A stretch of 64,000 bases of DNA from JBBDJB01 sp040880125 (GCA_040880125.1 JBBDJB010000043.1:21030-85029), one strand, 5' to 3'; counted from the stretch's first letter, positions 1 through 9,290 are shown. Translations and numbers: made by a program. The notes: generated by a model not told the origin, from the sequence alone.

Positions 1-62
1 CCGATAGCGGTAAGCTAAGCCGCTCAGCAACCAGCGGACGCGGTCTTGCAAGGAGTGTCGCG

Positions 63-812
63 GTGATCGTAGCAGCATCGAGCGAGTGCTTTCCTGATTT
101 AAATTTTGGCGACGTGCTGGAGCGGCTGGTCGACCTGGAGTACACCGCCCTGGAATTGGCCGTTCATGAGCGCGGCGGGCATCTCCGGCCCTCGCAGGTT
201 TTGGCTGACTTGAACGGGGCCATTGATACCTGCCGAGCGACATTGCGGCTGACGCTCTGCGCGCTGAGCGTCGACATCGAGGCCGAAGGCGATGCGTACT
301 ACGAGCAGTTCGCCGCCTGCTGCAAGCTCGCGAAAGCCACCAAAGTCGTGATCGTCACAGTGCCCGCGGCGGAATTGGGCACACCGTTCAACGCCGAGAT
401 CGAGCGGTTGCGCGAGCTGGTGAAGATCGCCTCGTACGAAGGCGTGGTGGTCTGCCTGAAGACGGAAACCGGCCGGGTCACGCAGGATCCGGACACCACC
501 GTGGTAATGTGCGACAACGCCAAAGGGCTGCGCGTAACGCTCGATCCGGGCCACCTGATCTACGGCCCGCACAAGGGCGGCAACTACGAGCAGCTCCTCA
601 AGTACGTCTCTCACGTACACCTGCGGGACTCGTCCAAGGAGAAGCTGCAGGTCCGCATTGGCCAGGGCGAGGTCGAATACGGCCGCCTGGTCACGCAGCT
701 CAGCAAGGTCCGCTACGATCGCGCGCTATCGGTGCACATGACGCCGATGGAAGGCGTCGACCACAACGCCGAGATGCGCAAGATGCGCCTGCTGCTGGAA
801 AGCCTGCTTTAG
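63..812 (+). CDS. Sugar phosphate isomerase/epimerase (xylose isomerase-like TIM barrel)
   Basis: The 249-residue protein resembles the AP endonuclease 2/xylose isomerase-like TIM-barrel family, whose members isomerise or epimerise sugars at a divalent metal. Likely metal ligands are Glu135 (CLKTETG), Asp161/His164 (LDPGHL) and His186 (HVHLRD). The GTG start at 63 is preceded by AAGGAG at good spacing. There is no signal peptide, so it is cytoplasmic. The substrate cannot be read from sequence. It stands upstream of a secreted sulfatase on the same strand, but the 220-bp gap gives little support for an operon. Confidence 0.8.
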   Translation: MIVAASSECFPDLNFGDVLERLVDLEYTALELAVHERGGHLRPSQVLADLNGAIDTCRATLRLTLCALSVDIEAEGDAYYEQFAACCKLAKATKVVIVTVPAAELGTPFNAEIERLRELVKIASYEGVVVCLKTETGRVTQDPDTTVVMCDNAKGLRVTLDPGHLIYGPHKGGNYEQLLKYVSHVHLRDSSKEKLQVRIGQGEVEYGRLVTQLSKVRYDRALSVHMTPMEGVDHNAEMRKMRLLLESLL

Positions 813-1034
813 CAATCCATTGCCAGCCGTCCGGCGACTTTCGACGCCACAGGCAGGGGCGATCTTTACCCTCCGGATGCGGGCTCCCTGCCGCTAAAGT
901 GGCATCCGCCGCGGCGGCGTGTTAGATTGCCATTTCAAGCGATGGCCGGGCGAGCCAGCCCCCGGCGTGAATCGCCGCTGGCTGTTCCGCAATCGGTTGC
1001 CCCCCTCGATATTCCCCCAGCGGAGTCATGCCCC

Positions 1035-2474
1035 ATGCCGTGGATCATGAATCGCCCAGCGGTCGCCGCGCTCTTCCTGTTGATGGCCTCGGCGTTCGTT
1101 ACGCTTGCATCGGCCGCTAGTGCCTCGGCGCAGCAGCAGAACGTCGTTCTGTTCGTCGTCGACGACCAGGGCTTTCAAGCCGGCTGCTACGGCAATCCGG
1201 CGATTCAAACGCCGGCCCTGGATCGGCTGGCCGCCGAGGGCATGCGGTTCACGCAGGCCTTCTGTACGACAGCCAGTTGCAGCGCCAGCCGCTCCGTGAT
1301 CCTCACCGGACTGCACAATCATGCCAACGGTCAGTACGGGCATGAGCACTCATACCATCACTTCCGCACGATGCCCGACGTCCGCTCGCTGCCCGTGCTG
1401 TTGTCCGAGGCCGGCTACCGCACTTGCTCGATCGGCAAGTTCCACGTCGGCCCCGAGGAAGTCTACCACTTCCAGGAGTATCGCAACGGCGGCGTGCAAG
1501 GGAACCGCAACGCCGTGCGGATGGCCCAGAATGCGCGGGAGTTCATCGCCGAGGACGACGAGCGTCCGTTCTTCCTTTACTTCTGCACGAGCGATCCGCA
1601 TCGCGGCGGAGGGCCAGGAGGCTTCGCCAATTTCAACAATCGCCCCGGTCACTATCCGGGCGTCACGCCGGTCCACTACGATCCGGCCGACGTCGTCGTG
1701 CCGCCGTGGCTGCCCGACCAGCCGGAGGTCCGCCGCGAGTTGGCCGAGTACTATCAGGCGATCTCGCGGCTCGACCAGGGCTTGGGCGTGCTCTTGAACG
1801 CGCTGGAAGAGACGGGCCACTCCGACGACACCCTGGTACTTTTTTTGAGCGACAACGGGCCGCCGTGGCCCGGGGCAAAGACCAACCTCTACGAGCCCGG
1901 CATGCGGCTGCCGCTGGTCGTGCGCCACCCCGGCGCATCGCAGCGCGGTCGCACGACCGACGCGATGGTCGACTGGACGGACCTGGCGCCGACGATTCTC
2001 GATTGGGCTGGGCTTTCGGACGAACAAATCAAAGCACTGAACATACACGGGCGGTCGTTCCTGCCGGTGCTCGAGTCCGTCGAGGCCGAACCGCGCAACG
2101 AAGTCTTCGCCTCGCACACCTTTCACGAGATCACGATGTACTACCCGATGCGGGTCATCCGCACACCGCGGTACAAGTACATCCTCAATCTGGCGCACCA
2201 GCTTCCGTATCCGTTCGCTTCGGATCTCTACGCCTCGCCCACCTGGCAGGGCGTGCTGGAGCGGGACGATTCGCGATACGGCAAGCGATCGGTCGAGGCC
2301 TACATTCAGCGGCCGCGGCACGAGCTGTACGACCTGCAGGAAGACCCGGACGAGATCCAAAACTTGGCCGACAGCCGCGAGCACGCCGACACGGTACGCG
2401 GATTGCAGGAGAAGTTGAAGGACTGGCAGCAGCGCACCGGCGACCCCTGGATCTTAAAGTACAAGTACGAGTAA
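1035..2474 (+). CDS. Secreted sulfatase, N-sulfoglucosamine sulfohydrolase-like
   Basis: Type I sulfatase of 479 residues that hydrolyses sulfate esters or sulfamates, probably on sulfated polysaccharides. A signal peptide occupies roughly residues 5-33 (ending ASAQ). Metal ligands Asp43-Asp44 (VVDDQG) are followed by the formylglycine motif Cys82-Ser-Ala-Ser-Arg86, a C-x-[PA]-x-R variant, so Cys82 should be oxidised by a formylglycine-generating enzyme. A second metal motif is LSDNGPPWPGAK. Overall pattern is closest to the heparan N-sulfatase group. A second ATG at 1047 is equally possible as start. The next gene, 38 bp downstream, encodes another exported protein and may be co-transcribed. 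Confidence 0.9.
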   Translation: MPWIMNRPAVAALFLLMASAFVTLASAASASAQQQNVVLFVVDDQGFQAGCYGNPAIQTPALDRLAAEGMRFTQAFCTTASCSASRSVILTGLHNHANGQYGHEHSYHHFRTMPDVRSLPVLLSEAGYRTCSIGKFHVGPEEVYHFQEYRNGGVQGNRNAVRMAQNAREFIAEDDERPFFLYFCTSDPHRGGGPGGFANFNNRPGHYPGVTPVHYDPADVVVPPWLPDQPEVRRELAEYYQAISRLDQGLGVLLNALEETGHSDDTLVLFLSDNGPPWPGAKTNLYEPGMRLPLVVRHPGASQRGRTTDAMVDWTDLAPTILDWAGLSDEQIKALNIHGRSFLPVLESVEAEPRNEVFASHTFHEITMYYPMRVIRTPRYKYILNLAHQLPYPFASDLYASPTWQGVLERDDSRYGKRSVEAYIQRPRHELYDLQEDPDEIQNLADSREHADTVRGLQEKLKDWQQRTGDPWILKYKYE

Positions 2475-2512
2475 ACATTCAACACCGATTCCATCCCTGG
2501 AGATGAACCCCT

Positions 2513-3700
2513 ATGCACCGCGGCATCGCATTTATGTGTCTCGCGGTCCTGTTGCCAAGTACCGCCGGGGTAGCGGCCGAGCCAACAGGAACGATCCGCT
2601 TCGAGAAGACCACGCTCGACACCAAGTTCCGCAGCGAAGGGGCCGCGGTCGGCGACTTCAACAGCGACGGAAAGCTGGACATCGCCGCCGGCAGCGTCTA
2701 TTACGCCGCGCCGGACTGGAAGATGGTCGCCTTCGAGGACGAAGCCCGCGAGTTCGAGCCGCGTGGCTACAGCAACTCGTTCTGCAACTTCGCGGACGAT
2801 CTGAACGGTGACGGCCGCACGGATCTGATCGTCGTCGACTTTCCAGGCGTCCAGACGTGGTGGCTGGAGCAGCCGGACGCCGCCGGCAAGCCGTGGAAAA
2901 AGCACGTCGCCACGCCGGTGACCAACAACGAAAGCCCGCAGTACTTGGACGTCGATGGCGACGGCAGCCGCGAACTGGTCGCCGCGGTCAATGAGCCCGG
3001 CGTCGATCCGGACAGCGACACCCGGCGGATGGCGATCGTCTGGCCGGTCGAAGATCCTTACGCCCTGTGGAAGATCCAGCCGATCTCGCAGCCGGCAGCG
3101 CCGGGCACCCGCAAGTACGATCATGGGCTGGGTATCGGCGACGTGAACGGTGACGGGCGAAACGACGTGCTCGTGCCGCAAGGCTGGTGGGAAGCGCCCG
3201 ACCCGCTACGTCAGCCGGAGTGGACCTTTCACGAAGCGCCGCTGGGTGAGTCGGCATCGCAGATGTACGTGTACGACTTCGACGGCGACGGTGACGGCGA
3301 CGTGCTGTCGGCCAGCGCCCACAATTATGGCATCTGGTGGCACGAACAGACGCCCGACGGCTGGAAGACGCACCTGATCGACAAGAGCTATTCGCAGACG
3401 CACGCCGTTTGTCTCGCGGACATCAACGGCGACGGCCTGCCCGACTTCGTCACCGGCAAGCGGTGGTGGGCGCACGGCGGCAACGACCCCGGCGGCAACG
3501 AGCCGGCGGTGATGTTCTGGTACGAACTGAGCCGCGAGAATGGCCGTCCCATCTGGACGCCACACCAGTTCGACGACGACAGCGGCGTCGGCACGCAGTT
3601 CGAAGTGGCCGACGTCGACGGCGACGGTTTGCTGGACGTCGCCACGTCCAACAAGAAGGGCGTGCACTACTTCCGCCAGGTGCGCGAACCGGCGGAGTGA
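2513..3700 (+). CDS. Exported FG-GAP/VCBS repeat protein
   Basis: 395 residues with an N-terminal signal peptide (about residues 1-22, ending GVAA). Repeated D-x-D/N-x-D-G calcium-loop motifs (GDFNSDGKLD, DLNGDGRTD, DVDGDGSRE, DVNGDGRND, DFDGDGDGD, DINGDGLPD, DVDGDGLLD) spaced about 45-60 residues apart mark an integrin-alpha-like beta-propeller of the FG-GAP/VCBS type. Such proteins are extracellular, calcium-binding and usually involved in binding rather than catalysis. The gene follows the sulfatase by 38 bp in the same direction, which suggests co-expression in polysaccharide use. No enzymatic domain is visible. Confidence 0.85.
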   Translation: MHRGIAFMCLAVLLPSTAGVAAEPTGTIRFEKTTLDTKFRSEGAAVGDFNSDGKLDIAAGSVYYAAPDWKMVAFEDEAREFEPRGYSNSFCNFADDLNGDGRTDLIVVDFPGVQTWWLEQPDAAGKPWKKHVATPVTNNESPQYLDVDGDGSRELVAAVNEPGVDPDSDTRRMAIVWPVEDPYALWKIQPISQPAAPGTRKYDHGLGIGDVNGDGRNDVLVPQGWWEAPDPLRQPEWTFHEAPLGESASQMYVYDFDGDGDGDVLSASAHNYGIWWHEQTPDGWKTHLIDKSYSQTHAVCLADINGDGLPDFVTGKRWWAHGGNDPGGNEPAVMFWYELSRENGRPIWTPHQFDDDSGVGTQFEVADVDGDGLLDVATSNKKGVHYFRQVREPAE

Positions 3701-4114
3701 CGATCGCATTGTCCCAGCGCAACTGACGGGTGCCACGGCTGGTTTGTTGTCCAGCCGTGCCTTGGCGTAACCAGCCACCGGGGCGCGTTATAACTTTGAA
3801 GCTGCAGTAGCGTCGCACTGAAGTGTGCGCTGGGGGTCCTCCGTGGACGGGTTCCTCTTCTCTGTCCACGTGCGTGCGCTTGGTACGACTTGCGTGAATA
3901 GGGTACCCCACCCTCGACGTAAGAAGCCTGTCCCATTTCCAACGTGCAAGCGCGGCGAAAAGGGGTACAGGCTTTGCGCTGTAGGATTGGCATCTCTACC
4001 CAGATCTTCACCGGAACCAGAGAAGAGGAACCCGTACTTTTGTAAAGCCGCTTCGCACAGGCACGAGCTGAACCCGCGTCTAACTTGCAGTCGGCCTCAG
4101 CTCCAAAGGCTTTT
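3701..4114. repeat. Intergenic region with nested inverted repeats (MITE-like hairpin)
   Basis: No gene is seen. Near 3731-3764 there is a GTGCCACGGCT...AGCCGTGCC hairpin that recurs at about 20631-20664. At 3847-3864 an 18-bp arm (ACGGGTTCCTCTTCTCTG) is perfectly inverted at 4018-4035, enclosing a second inverted pair (AAGCCTGT at 3924, ACAGGCTT at 3967). The unit is about 190 bp and would fold into one long hairpin. Confidence 0.6.
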
Positions 4115-4576
4115 CTACAGCTCCCGCTCGAAGAACGCCGCGCTCTCCAAGGGGTTGTGATAGTACGCGTCGGTGGTGCGAAAACCCAGCTCCCGATAAA
4201 GCGCCACGGCGGCGTCCATGGTCGAGAGCGTATCGAGCTTCATGGTACGGTAGCCAGCCGATGCCGCTCGGCGAAATAGTTCCTCGCACAGCCGACTGGC
4301 CAGCCCGCTTCTGCGATACGCTGGTCGGACGAAGAGCCGCTTCATCTCGCAGGCGTCGCCCGACAGCGGCCGCATGGCCACGCAGCCGATCAGTGTGGCG
4401 TTCGCATCGGCGACCAGCAGCGCGCCGCGCGGCGGAGCGTATGCGCCCGGCAGATTGGCGAGCTCGTCCGCAAAGCCCTGAAAGGCCAAGTCGACGGCGA
4501 GCTCGTCGGCATATTGGCGAAACAGCGCGGCGACGTCTTGCAGGTCGGACGGCTGGGCGGGCCGGATGTTTATCAT
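4115..4576 (-). CDS. GNAT family N-acetyltransferase
   Basis: 153 residues with the GNAT fold: the acetyl-CoA loop RPAYRRSGLASRL, the upstream strand MKRLFV, and a C-terminal TMKLDT...YRELGFR motif. It transfers an acetyl group from acetyl-CoA to an amine; the substrate is unknown. An upstream ATG at 4612 lies inside a dispersed palindromic repeat (4599-4624) and would add a repeat-encoded MSVPP leader, so the start at 4576 (MINIRPAQ) is preferred. Divergent from bioF. Confidence 0.82.
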   Translation of the reverse strand: MINIRPAQPSDLQDVAALFRQYADELAVDLAFQGFADELANLPGAYAPPRGALLVADANATLIGCVAMRPLSGDACEMKRLFVRPAYRRSGLASRLCEELFRRAASAGYRTMKLDTLSTMDAAVALYRELGFRTTDAYYHNPLESAAFFEREL

Positions 4577-4598
4577 CGCAATCAACCTTGATTCAGCC

Positions 4599-4624
4599 GG
4601 TGGCACAGACATTCTTGTCTGTGC
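4599..4624. repeat. Dispersed palindromic repeat, family A
   Basis: GTGGCACAGACA followed by TGTCTGTGC forms a short hairpin. The same unit, in either orientation, recurs in intergenic DNA at 11545, 15608, 18660, 18801, 21729, 24026, 27983, 29274 and 57511. It is absent from the integrated element at 34.75-56.73 kb. Confidence 0.75.
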
Positions 4625-4749
4625 ATATTCCTGATTGCCTCAGCGTGACCGCGGCGCGTATCGCACGGACTGGCGGTATTCTACAATCAACCTTCGCCCC
4701 TTTTTCGCGAGACGTCCGACGCGCAACGTCCTGACCAATCCCACTTCCC

Positions 4750-5928
4750 ATGAACGGCTCCACCGAACCGGACCGATTGCACGGCCTCGACGAGCAGCTT
4801 CGCCAGTGGACCGACGCCGGCCTGCGCCGCCATCTGGCCGCGCGCGCAGGATCCCAAGGCCCGACGATCGTGCTCGACGGCCGGCCGCTGGTGAACTTCG
4901 GCGCGAACGACTATCTCGGGCTGGCCGCTGACGAGCGCGTCATCGCGGCGGCGGTGGAAAGTGTCCGGCACGAAGGCTGGGGCAGCGGCGCTAGCCCCTT
5001 GGTGGCCGGACGTAGCGAGACGCATAGCGCCTTTGAGACCGACCTGGCCGAGTTCAAGGGCACCGAGGCGGCGCTGATCTTCGCCAGCGGGTACGCAGCC
5101 AATCTCGGCACCATTTCGGCGCTCACGTCCCAGGGCGATGCGATCTACAGCGACGAAAAGAACCACGCCAGCATCATCGACGGCTGCCGGCTCTCCGGCT
5201 CCGCAGTCCACGTCTATCCGCACCGCGACGTGGGCCGCTTGAATGAGCTGCTCCGCGAGTCGGCGCAGTACCGCCGGCGACTGATCGTGACCGACGGGCT
5301 GTTCAGCATGGATGGCGACCTGGCGCCGCTGCCGGAACTGGCCGAGCTGGCGCGGCAATACGACTGCCTGTTGATGGTCGATGAAGCGCACTCCACCGGA
5401 GTATTCGGCCAGCATGGACGCGGCGTGAGCGAGCACTTCGGCATGCACGATCAGGTCGACGTCCACCTGGGCACCATGAGCAAAGCGCTCGGCTCGGCCG
5501 GCGGGTTCGTCTGCGGCCGTCGGACACTGGTCGAGTGGATTGCACAGCGGGCGCGCAGCTACGTCTTCTCGACGGCACCCCCGGCGGCGGCCAGCGCGGC
5601 GGCCCTGGCGGCGCTCCAGATCGTCCGCGACGAGCCGCATCGCCGCAAAGAGTTGCTCACCCGATCGCGAATGATCCGCCAGGCGATCGTCCAGCAGGGC
5701 TGGAGTGTCGGCCAGGGAGAGGGGCCGATCCTCCCGGTCTACGTCGGCCAGGCCGCTCGGGCGATGGAGCTGGCCGGGGCGATGGCGGATCGAGGGCTGT
5801 ACGTGCCCGGCATCCGGCCGCCGTCGGTGCCCGAGGGAGAGTCGCTGCTGCGGATCAGCCTCTGCTACGGCCACACGCCGGCGATGGTCGAGCGGCTGCT
5901 GGCGGGTTTGGCGGAACTGGCCTGGTAG
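4750..5928 (+). CDS. bioF: 8-amino-7-oxononanoate synthase
   Basis: 392-residue PLP-dependent alpha-oxoamine synthase that condenses pimeloyl-thioester with alanine to KAPA in biotin synthesis. Visible are the substrate-entry motif NFGANDYLGLA (residues 49-59), SGYAANLG, SDEKNHASI, the aspartate contacting PLP in DEAHSTGVFG (Asp211) and the Schiff-base lysine in TMSKALGSAGG (Lys245). Length matches the family. Paralogues such as 2-amino-3-ketobutyrate CoA ligase share these motifs, so bioF is the likely rather than certain assignment; no other bio gene is near. The ECF sigma factor follows after 65 bp. Confidence 0.85.
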   Translation: MNGSTEPDRLHGLDEQLRQWTDAGLRRHLAARAGSQGPTIVLDGRPLVNFGANDYLGLAADERVIAAAVESVRHEGWGSGASPLVAGRSETHSAFETDLAEFKGTEAALIFASGYAANLGTISALTSQGDAIYSDEKNHASIIDGCRLSGSAVHVYPHRDVGRLNELLRESAQYRRRLIVTDGLFSMDGDLAPLPELAELARQYDCLLMVDEAHSTGVFGQHGRGVSEHFGMHDQVDVHLGTMSKALGSAGGFVCGRRTLVEWIAQRARSYVFSTAPPAAASAAALAALQIVRDEPHRRKELLTRSRMIRQAIVQQGWSVGQGEGPILPVYVGQAARAMELAGAMADRGLYVPGIRPPSVPEGESLLRISLCYGHTPAMVERLLAGLAELAW

Positions 5929-5993
5929 CTGCGTGCGAGCCGTCTCGCACTGCGCGGTGTTCAATTCCCCACCCCGCACCCCGGTCCCCAGCT

Positions 5994-6626
5994 ATGACCG
6001 AATTTCCGCTTTACCATCCGGCCGGGCGTGCGTCTCTTACAGGGGGCCGGACGGAAGCTGCCGGCGAACAGCAACGCCCAAGGGCGCAGGCACGGCGCGA
6101 GCCCTGGCCAGTGAATGATCTGCTGGAACATCACGCAGCCGCGGTTTTCCGGTTCGCGCTGCGGATGACCGGCGATCACCACGCCGCCGAGGACGTCGCG
6201 CAAGAGGCACTGCTCCGGGCGTGGCGAAAGCGAAGCGGACTGGACGATACACGCGCGACGCGAGCGTGGCTGCTGACGATCGCCGCCAACGTGTGGCGAG
6301 ACCAGTTGCGGCGGGCCAAGTTGCGCCGCAGTGAATCGCTGCCGGCCGACGGACACGCTTCGCGGGAACCGTCGCCGCTGCGAACCGTGACCGCGCGGGA
6401 TGAAGCCAGCCGAGCGGTGGCGCTCATGGACACGCTGCCGGCCCGACAGCGGGAAGTACTGTACCTGTTCAGTTGCGAAGGCTTGTCGCTGGAAGAGATC
6501 GCCGCGGTGCTGGCCACCAACCGGGACGCCGTGAAAGCCAACTTGCACCTCGCCCGCAAGCGGATGCGGAGCTTGTGGAGCAACGCGAAAAACGAAACGA
6601 TCCGCACGAACCAGAAACGACCATGA
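5994..6626 (+). CDS. ECF-type RNA polymerase sigma factor
   Basis: 210 residues. Region 2 is visible as HHAAAVFRFALRMTGDHHAAEDVAQEALLRAW (written here only as landmarks: FRFALRMTGD, AEDVAQEALLRAW) and region 4 as LPARQREVLYLF, GLSLEEIAAVLATN and VKANLHLARKR, a helix-turn-helix for the -35 element. The first 40 residues are poorly conserved; a GTG at 6111 (VNDLLEHH) is an alternative start. Its stop codon overlaps the ATG of the following anti-sigma gene (ATGA), the usual layout for a sigma/anti-sigma pair. Confidence 0.9.
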   Translation: MTEFPLYHPAGRASLTGGRTEAAGEQQRPRAQARREPWPVNDLLEHHAAAVFRFALRMTGDHHAAEDVAQEALLRAWRKRSGLDDTRATRAWLLTIAANVWRDQLRRAKLRRSESLPADGHASREPSPLRTVTARDEASRAVALMDTLPARQREVLYLFSCEGLSLEEIAAVLATNRDAVKANLHLARKRMRSLWSNAKNETIRTNQKRP

Positions 6627-7201
6627 ACGGCGACCTCTGCCAACTGTTGGACGACCACTTGACCGGTACGCTGCGGCGCGAAGACGCGAGCCGGTTTGCA
6701 GAGCACCTGCTTCAATGCGAAGACTGCCGGCAGGCGGTGGCCATGCAGGCAGAGCTCGACCGGCTGCTGTGCGACGGCGCGGACGAACAGCCCGGCGCGA
6801 TGCTGCTCGCACGGATCGAGCGGCAGATTCGATTGTCACGTCGCCGGCGCTGGCTAGTGACCTCGAGCATGACCGCGGCGGCCGTATTGCTCGTCGCGAC
6901 GGCGGCCGTGGTATGGCAGGCCGGCGAGCGGCCGGAGGGAAATGTGCGCAGCGTCGTGCAACAGCCGCCCGTCGAACCGCAGGGGCAAATCGTCGATAGC
7001 GATACGCCGAAAACGGGCGAGACGGATGTCGAGCCTCCCGTTGAGCCGCGATCGCCGGTGATCGTTCAATTCGCTTCCGAAAGCCGGGTGATCGGGAAGC
7101 CGATTCCCACCCAAAGCCCCAACGTGAGCATCGTTTGGGTGTATCCGGAGTACGTGAGTCACGACGAGCAAGAACCGACCGAAGCGCCACCGCTTCCTTA
7201 A
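6623..7201 (+). CDS. Membrane-anchored zinc-finger anti-sigma factor
   Basis: 192 residues. The N-terminal zinc-finger anti-sigma motif is H-x3-C-x2-C (HLLQCEDC, about residues 27-34), preceded by a conserved LLDDHLTGTL helix. One membrane segment lies around residues 78-97 (MTAAAVLLVATAAVVW) after a basic RRRR stretch, leaving a proline- and glutamate-rich periplasmic tail. It should bind and restrain the sigma factor encoded immediately upstream, with which it shares a 4-bp ATGA overlap. The exported secretin-domain protein follows after 16 bp and is probably in the same operon. Confidence 0.88.
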   Translation: MNGDLCQLLDDHLTGTLRREDASRFAEHLLQCEDCRQAVAMQAELDRLLCDGADEQPGAMLLARIERQIRLSRRRRWLVTSSMTAAAVLLVATAAVVWQAGERPEGNVRSVVQQPPVEPQGQIVDSDTPKTGETDVEPPVEPRSPVIVQFASESRVIGKPIPTQSPNVSIVWVYPEYVSHDEQEPTEAPPLP

Positions 7202-7217
7202 TCTCAGGAGACGATCG

Positions 7218-8549
7218 ATGTTGAAGCCGATGCACTTTTCCACCGCGCTGCGGCGGGTAAACGGTTCGTTTTTGGCGGTAATGCTGCTGGTGGGGCTGAT
7301 CTGTACGCCGCTGGCGTTCGGCCAGCAGGACGCCGCGCAGGACAGGCCAGCGTCCCCTGCCGTCGAACGTTATCTCGCACCGGCGCAGACCGCACGTCAG
7401 GACGCGACCAGAGCCAGAGACGTCGAAGAGCGCGTGCCCGTTGAACAGCTGGATTCGGAGCAGACGAAGGCGATCTTTGAAGTCCTGTCGACACTGTACA
7501 GTCAGCGTGGCCGCGATGCCAACCTCGCGTTCCAATATCAGGGCGGCACGAACACGCTCACTCTGCGCGGCGGAAAGGAGGAAGTGGAAACGGCGACGAA
7601 AGTAATCTCGCAATTGGAGAAATTGCTGGCTCCGGCGGAAAAGCAGGTGAAGGTGTTCCAACTTCAGAACGCCAGCGCGAATGCATTGGCGCAATCGATT
7701 GCGGTACTCTTTGACGATGGTCGAAGAATCCGATTCTCAGTCGATTCTCGCGCCAATGCCGTTATCGTGATGGGGGCGGAGGAAGACCTGGCCGTTGTGG
7801 AAGCACTCATTTCTCGACTCGATGCGGCAGCCCACAAAGACGCTTCTGAATTGAGGCAACCCCAAATCTTCGGTTTGAAGAATTCTCCTGCTGAAAAAGT
7901 CGCCAATACTATTAGAGAGGTGTTTAAGGCAGAGAAAAATGAATCGGTCAGGTCGATCGAGGTTACCGTTTTGCCACCGCAGAACGCACTCGTTGTCCGA
8001 GCACGGAGCGACGTGCTGAAAGAGGTTCAACAACTCATCGAGCGTCTCGATCAACCATCGAGCGGGCGCGCTGATGGAGCCGCCAGCCCAACCTTGCAGG
8101 TTCGCATCATCTGGCTGGCCAGCGGCGAGTCGTCCGACGAGTCCGGCAAACTGCCGCCGAACATGGAGAGCGTCGCCCAAGAACTGGAGAAGCTGGGAAT
8201 TAGTAATCTCCACACCGTGGGACAGGCGGTCGTCAAGTCGCTGCCGGAGCAGCAGTTCGCCTTGACGGTTCGGTCCAGCCTGCAGGAGAAACCGGTCGAG
8301 CTGCGCGTGCAAGGTTCCATCGAAATGGAATCGGAGGAACCGATGGTTCAATTGCAGCTCCAGGGCAACATCAACGAGCCATCTCGGCAGCAGGGAGGGT
8401 ATGGGAGTGCCCAACAGTCCCTGGTGAACGTCAACTCCACGATTCAGGCTCCCATGGGCCACTTCGTGGTACTGGGCGTCACGCCGACCGATCTGGCTCC
8501 GGACGCCAAGCTGACCTCGATCTTTGTCCTGCAAATCACCGGACAGTAG
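7218..8549 (+). CDS. Exported protein with two secretin N (NolW-like) domains
   Basis: 443 residues with a signal peptide (about 1-35, ending AFGQ) and a strong AGGAG site before ATG 7218. Two tandem secretin_N-type ring-building units are visible: roughly residues 70-200 (VKVFQLQNASANALAQSI ... ANAVIVMG) and 215-275 (IFGLKNSPAEKVANTI ... NALVVRARSDVLKEVQQLI). The C-terminal 150 residues are of unknown type. The outer-membrane secretin barrel itself is missing, so it is not a full secretin. Position after sigma/anti-sigma genes suggests an envelope protein under that regulon. Confidence 0.78.
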   Translation: MLKPMHFSTALRRVNGSFLAVMLLVGLICTPLAFGQQDAAQDRPASPAVERYLAPAQTARQDATRARDVEERVPVEQLDSEQTKAIFEVLSTLYSQRGRDANLAFQYQGGTNTLTLRGGKEEVETATKVISQLEKLLAPAEKQVKVFQLQNASANALAQSIAVLFDDGRRIRFSVDSRANAVIVMGAEEDLAVVEALISRLDAAAHKDASELRQPQIFGLKNSPAEKVANTIREVFKAEKNESVRSIEVTVLPPQNALVVRARSDVLKEVQQLIERLDQPSSGRADGAASPTLQVRIIWLASGESSDESGKLPPNMESVAQELEKLGISNLHTVGQAVVKSLPEQQFALTVRSSLQEKPVELRVQGSIEMESEEPMVQLQLQGNINEPSRQQGGYGSAQQSLVNVNSTIQAPMGHFVVLGVTPTDLAPDAKLTSIFVLQITGQ

Positions 8550-8577
8550 GGGCTGGGCCGAAAACCGCCTGCTGCCC

Positions 8578-8607
8578 TTGGCGGCGGCTTTTCGCACCGG
8601 GTATAAT
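8578..8607 (+). promoter_or_regulatory. Sigma-70-like promoter for the 29-residue basic protein
   Basis: TTGGCG at 8578-8583 and a perfect TATAAT at 8602-8607 with an 18-bp spacer, 120 bp upstream of the small gene at 8728. Confidence 0.55.
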
Positions 8608-8727
8608 ACGAGGCTCGCGGCAGGGCCACGCTTGCCAGGGTGAGATTCCCCGGACGGCGGTGGTCGTGCCGCGGCTCGTATTGTATCCATTCCATTCAGC
8701 GCGACGTTCGCATCGACGGAGACCAAC

Positions 8728-8817
8728 TTGGGAACGAAGAAATCGGGCAAGGGTCGGCGGAAGCAGGGGCGAAAAAAGCGCCGCATGCGCGCGAAGATCC
8801 GCCATCGCAAGAAATAG
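8728..8817 (+). CDS. Very small, highly basic protein (ribosomal small-protein type)
   Basis: A 29-codon reading frame starting with TTG encodes GTKKSGKGRRKQGRKKRR followed by MRAKIRHRKK, with no acidic residue. GGAG lies 6-7 bases upstream of the TTG and a consensus promoter lies at 8578. The composition recalls the tiny Arg/Lys-rich AURKAIP1/COX24-type proteins annotated in planctomycetes and other small ribosome-associated peptides. Function is inferred only from composition; it would be missed by length-limited gene finding. Confidence 0.55.
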   Translation: MGTKKSGKGRRKQGRKKRRMRAKIRHRKK

Positions 8818-9290
8818 ACCCTCGCGGCGCACGTTCACCCGCGCCCTCCCGCCGCAGCTTGGCGGCGAGTTTCTCCCATCGCACCGCGCGAGGCGTCGCT
8901 CCGCCTCGCCAGCGCCGACGTTGGCGCCTGCGCGCCCGTGGCGCCACCGGTAGTTGAACTCGCGAGAGTTTAGACGCGGCAGTGAACTTCGCCGCCGGTC
9001 GAGTTCTCGCCAGCCCGGCTCCCCCGGAGGCCCGTGCTTCGGCCCGGTTTTCCTAGCCCGCAGGCGGCCCTGGACTTCTGCGTATAATAGAACGCAGGAG
9101 GCGGTGGGACCGCCATTCGGCCGGTCCGCGGGAGCACCCCGGGCACAAGCTCCCAGCGGCACTTCTTTTCCGCCGTTTTCCCGGATGTTGGATGCTCTCG
9201 GCTCCGCCGCCCCGCGCGATGCGGAAGCGGCGTAAACTACATTTATCTGGGCACTGTCGACCTTCAATCGGCGACCTTCAATTGGCGACC
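8818..9290. other. Intergenic region with a possible promoter
   Basis: No gene is supported. A perfect TATAAT lies at 9083-9088 without a convincing -35 box, and two near-identical copies of TTCAAT-GGCGACC lie just before the acylase start. Small basic ORFs here have the composition of out-of-frame GC-rich DNA. Confidence 0.4.
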
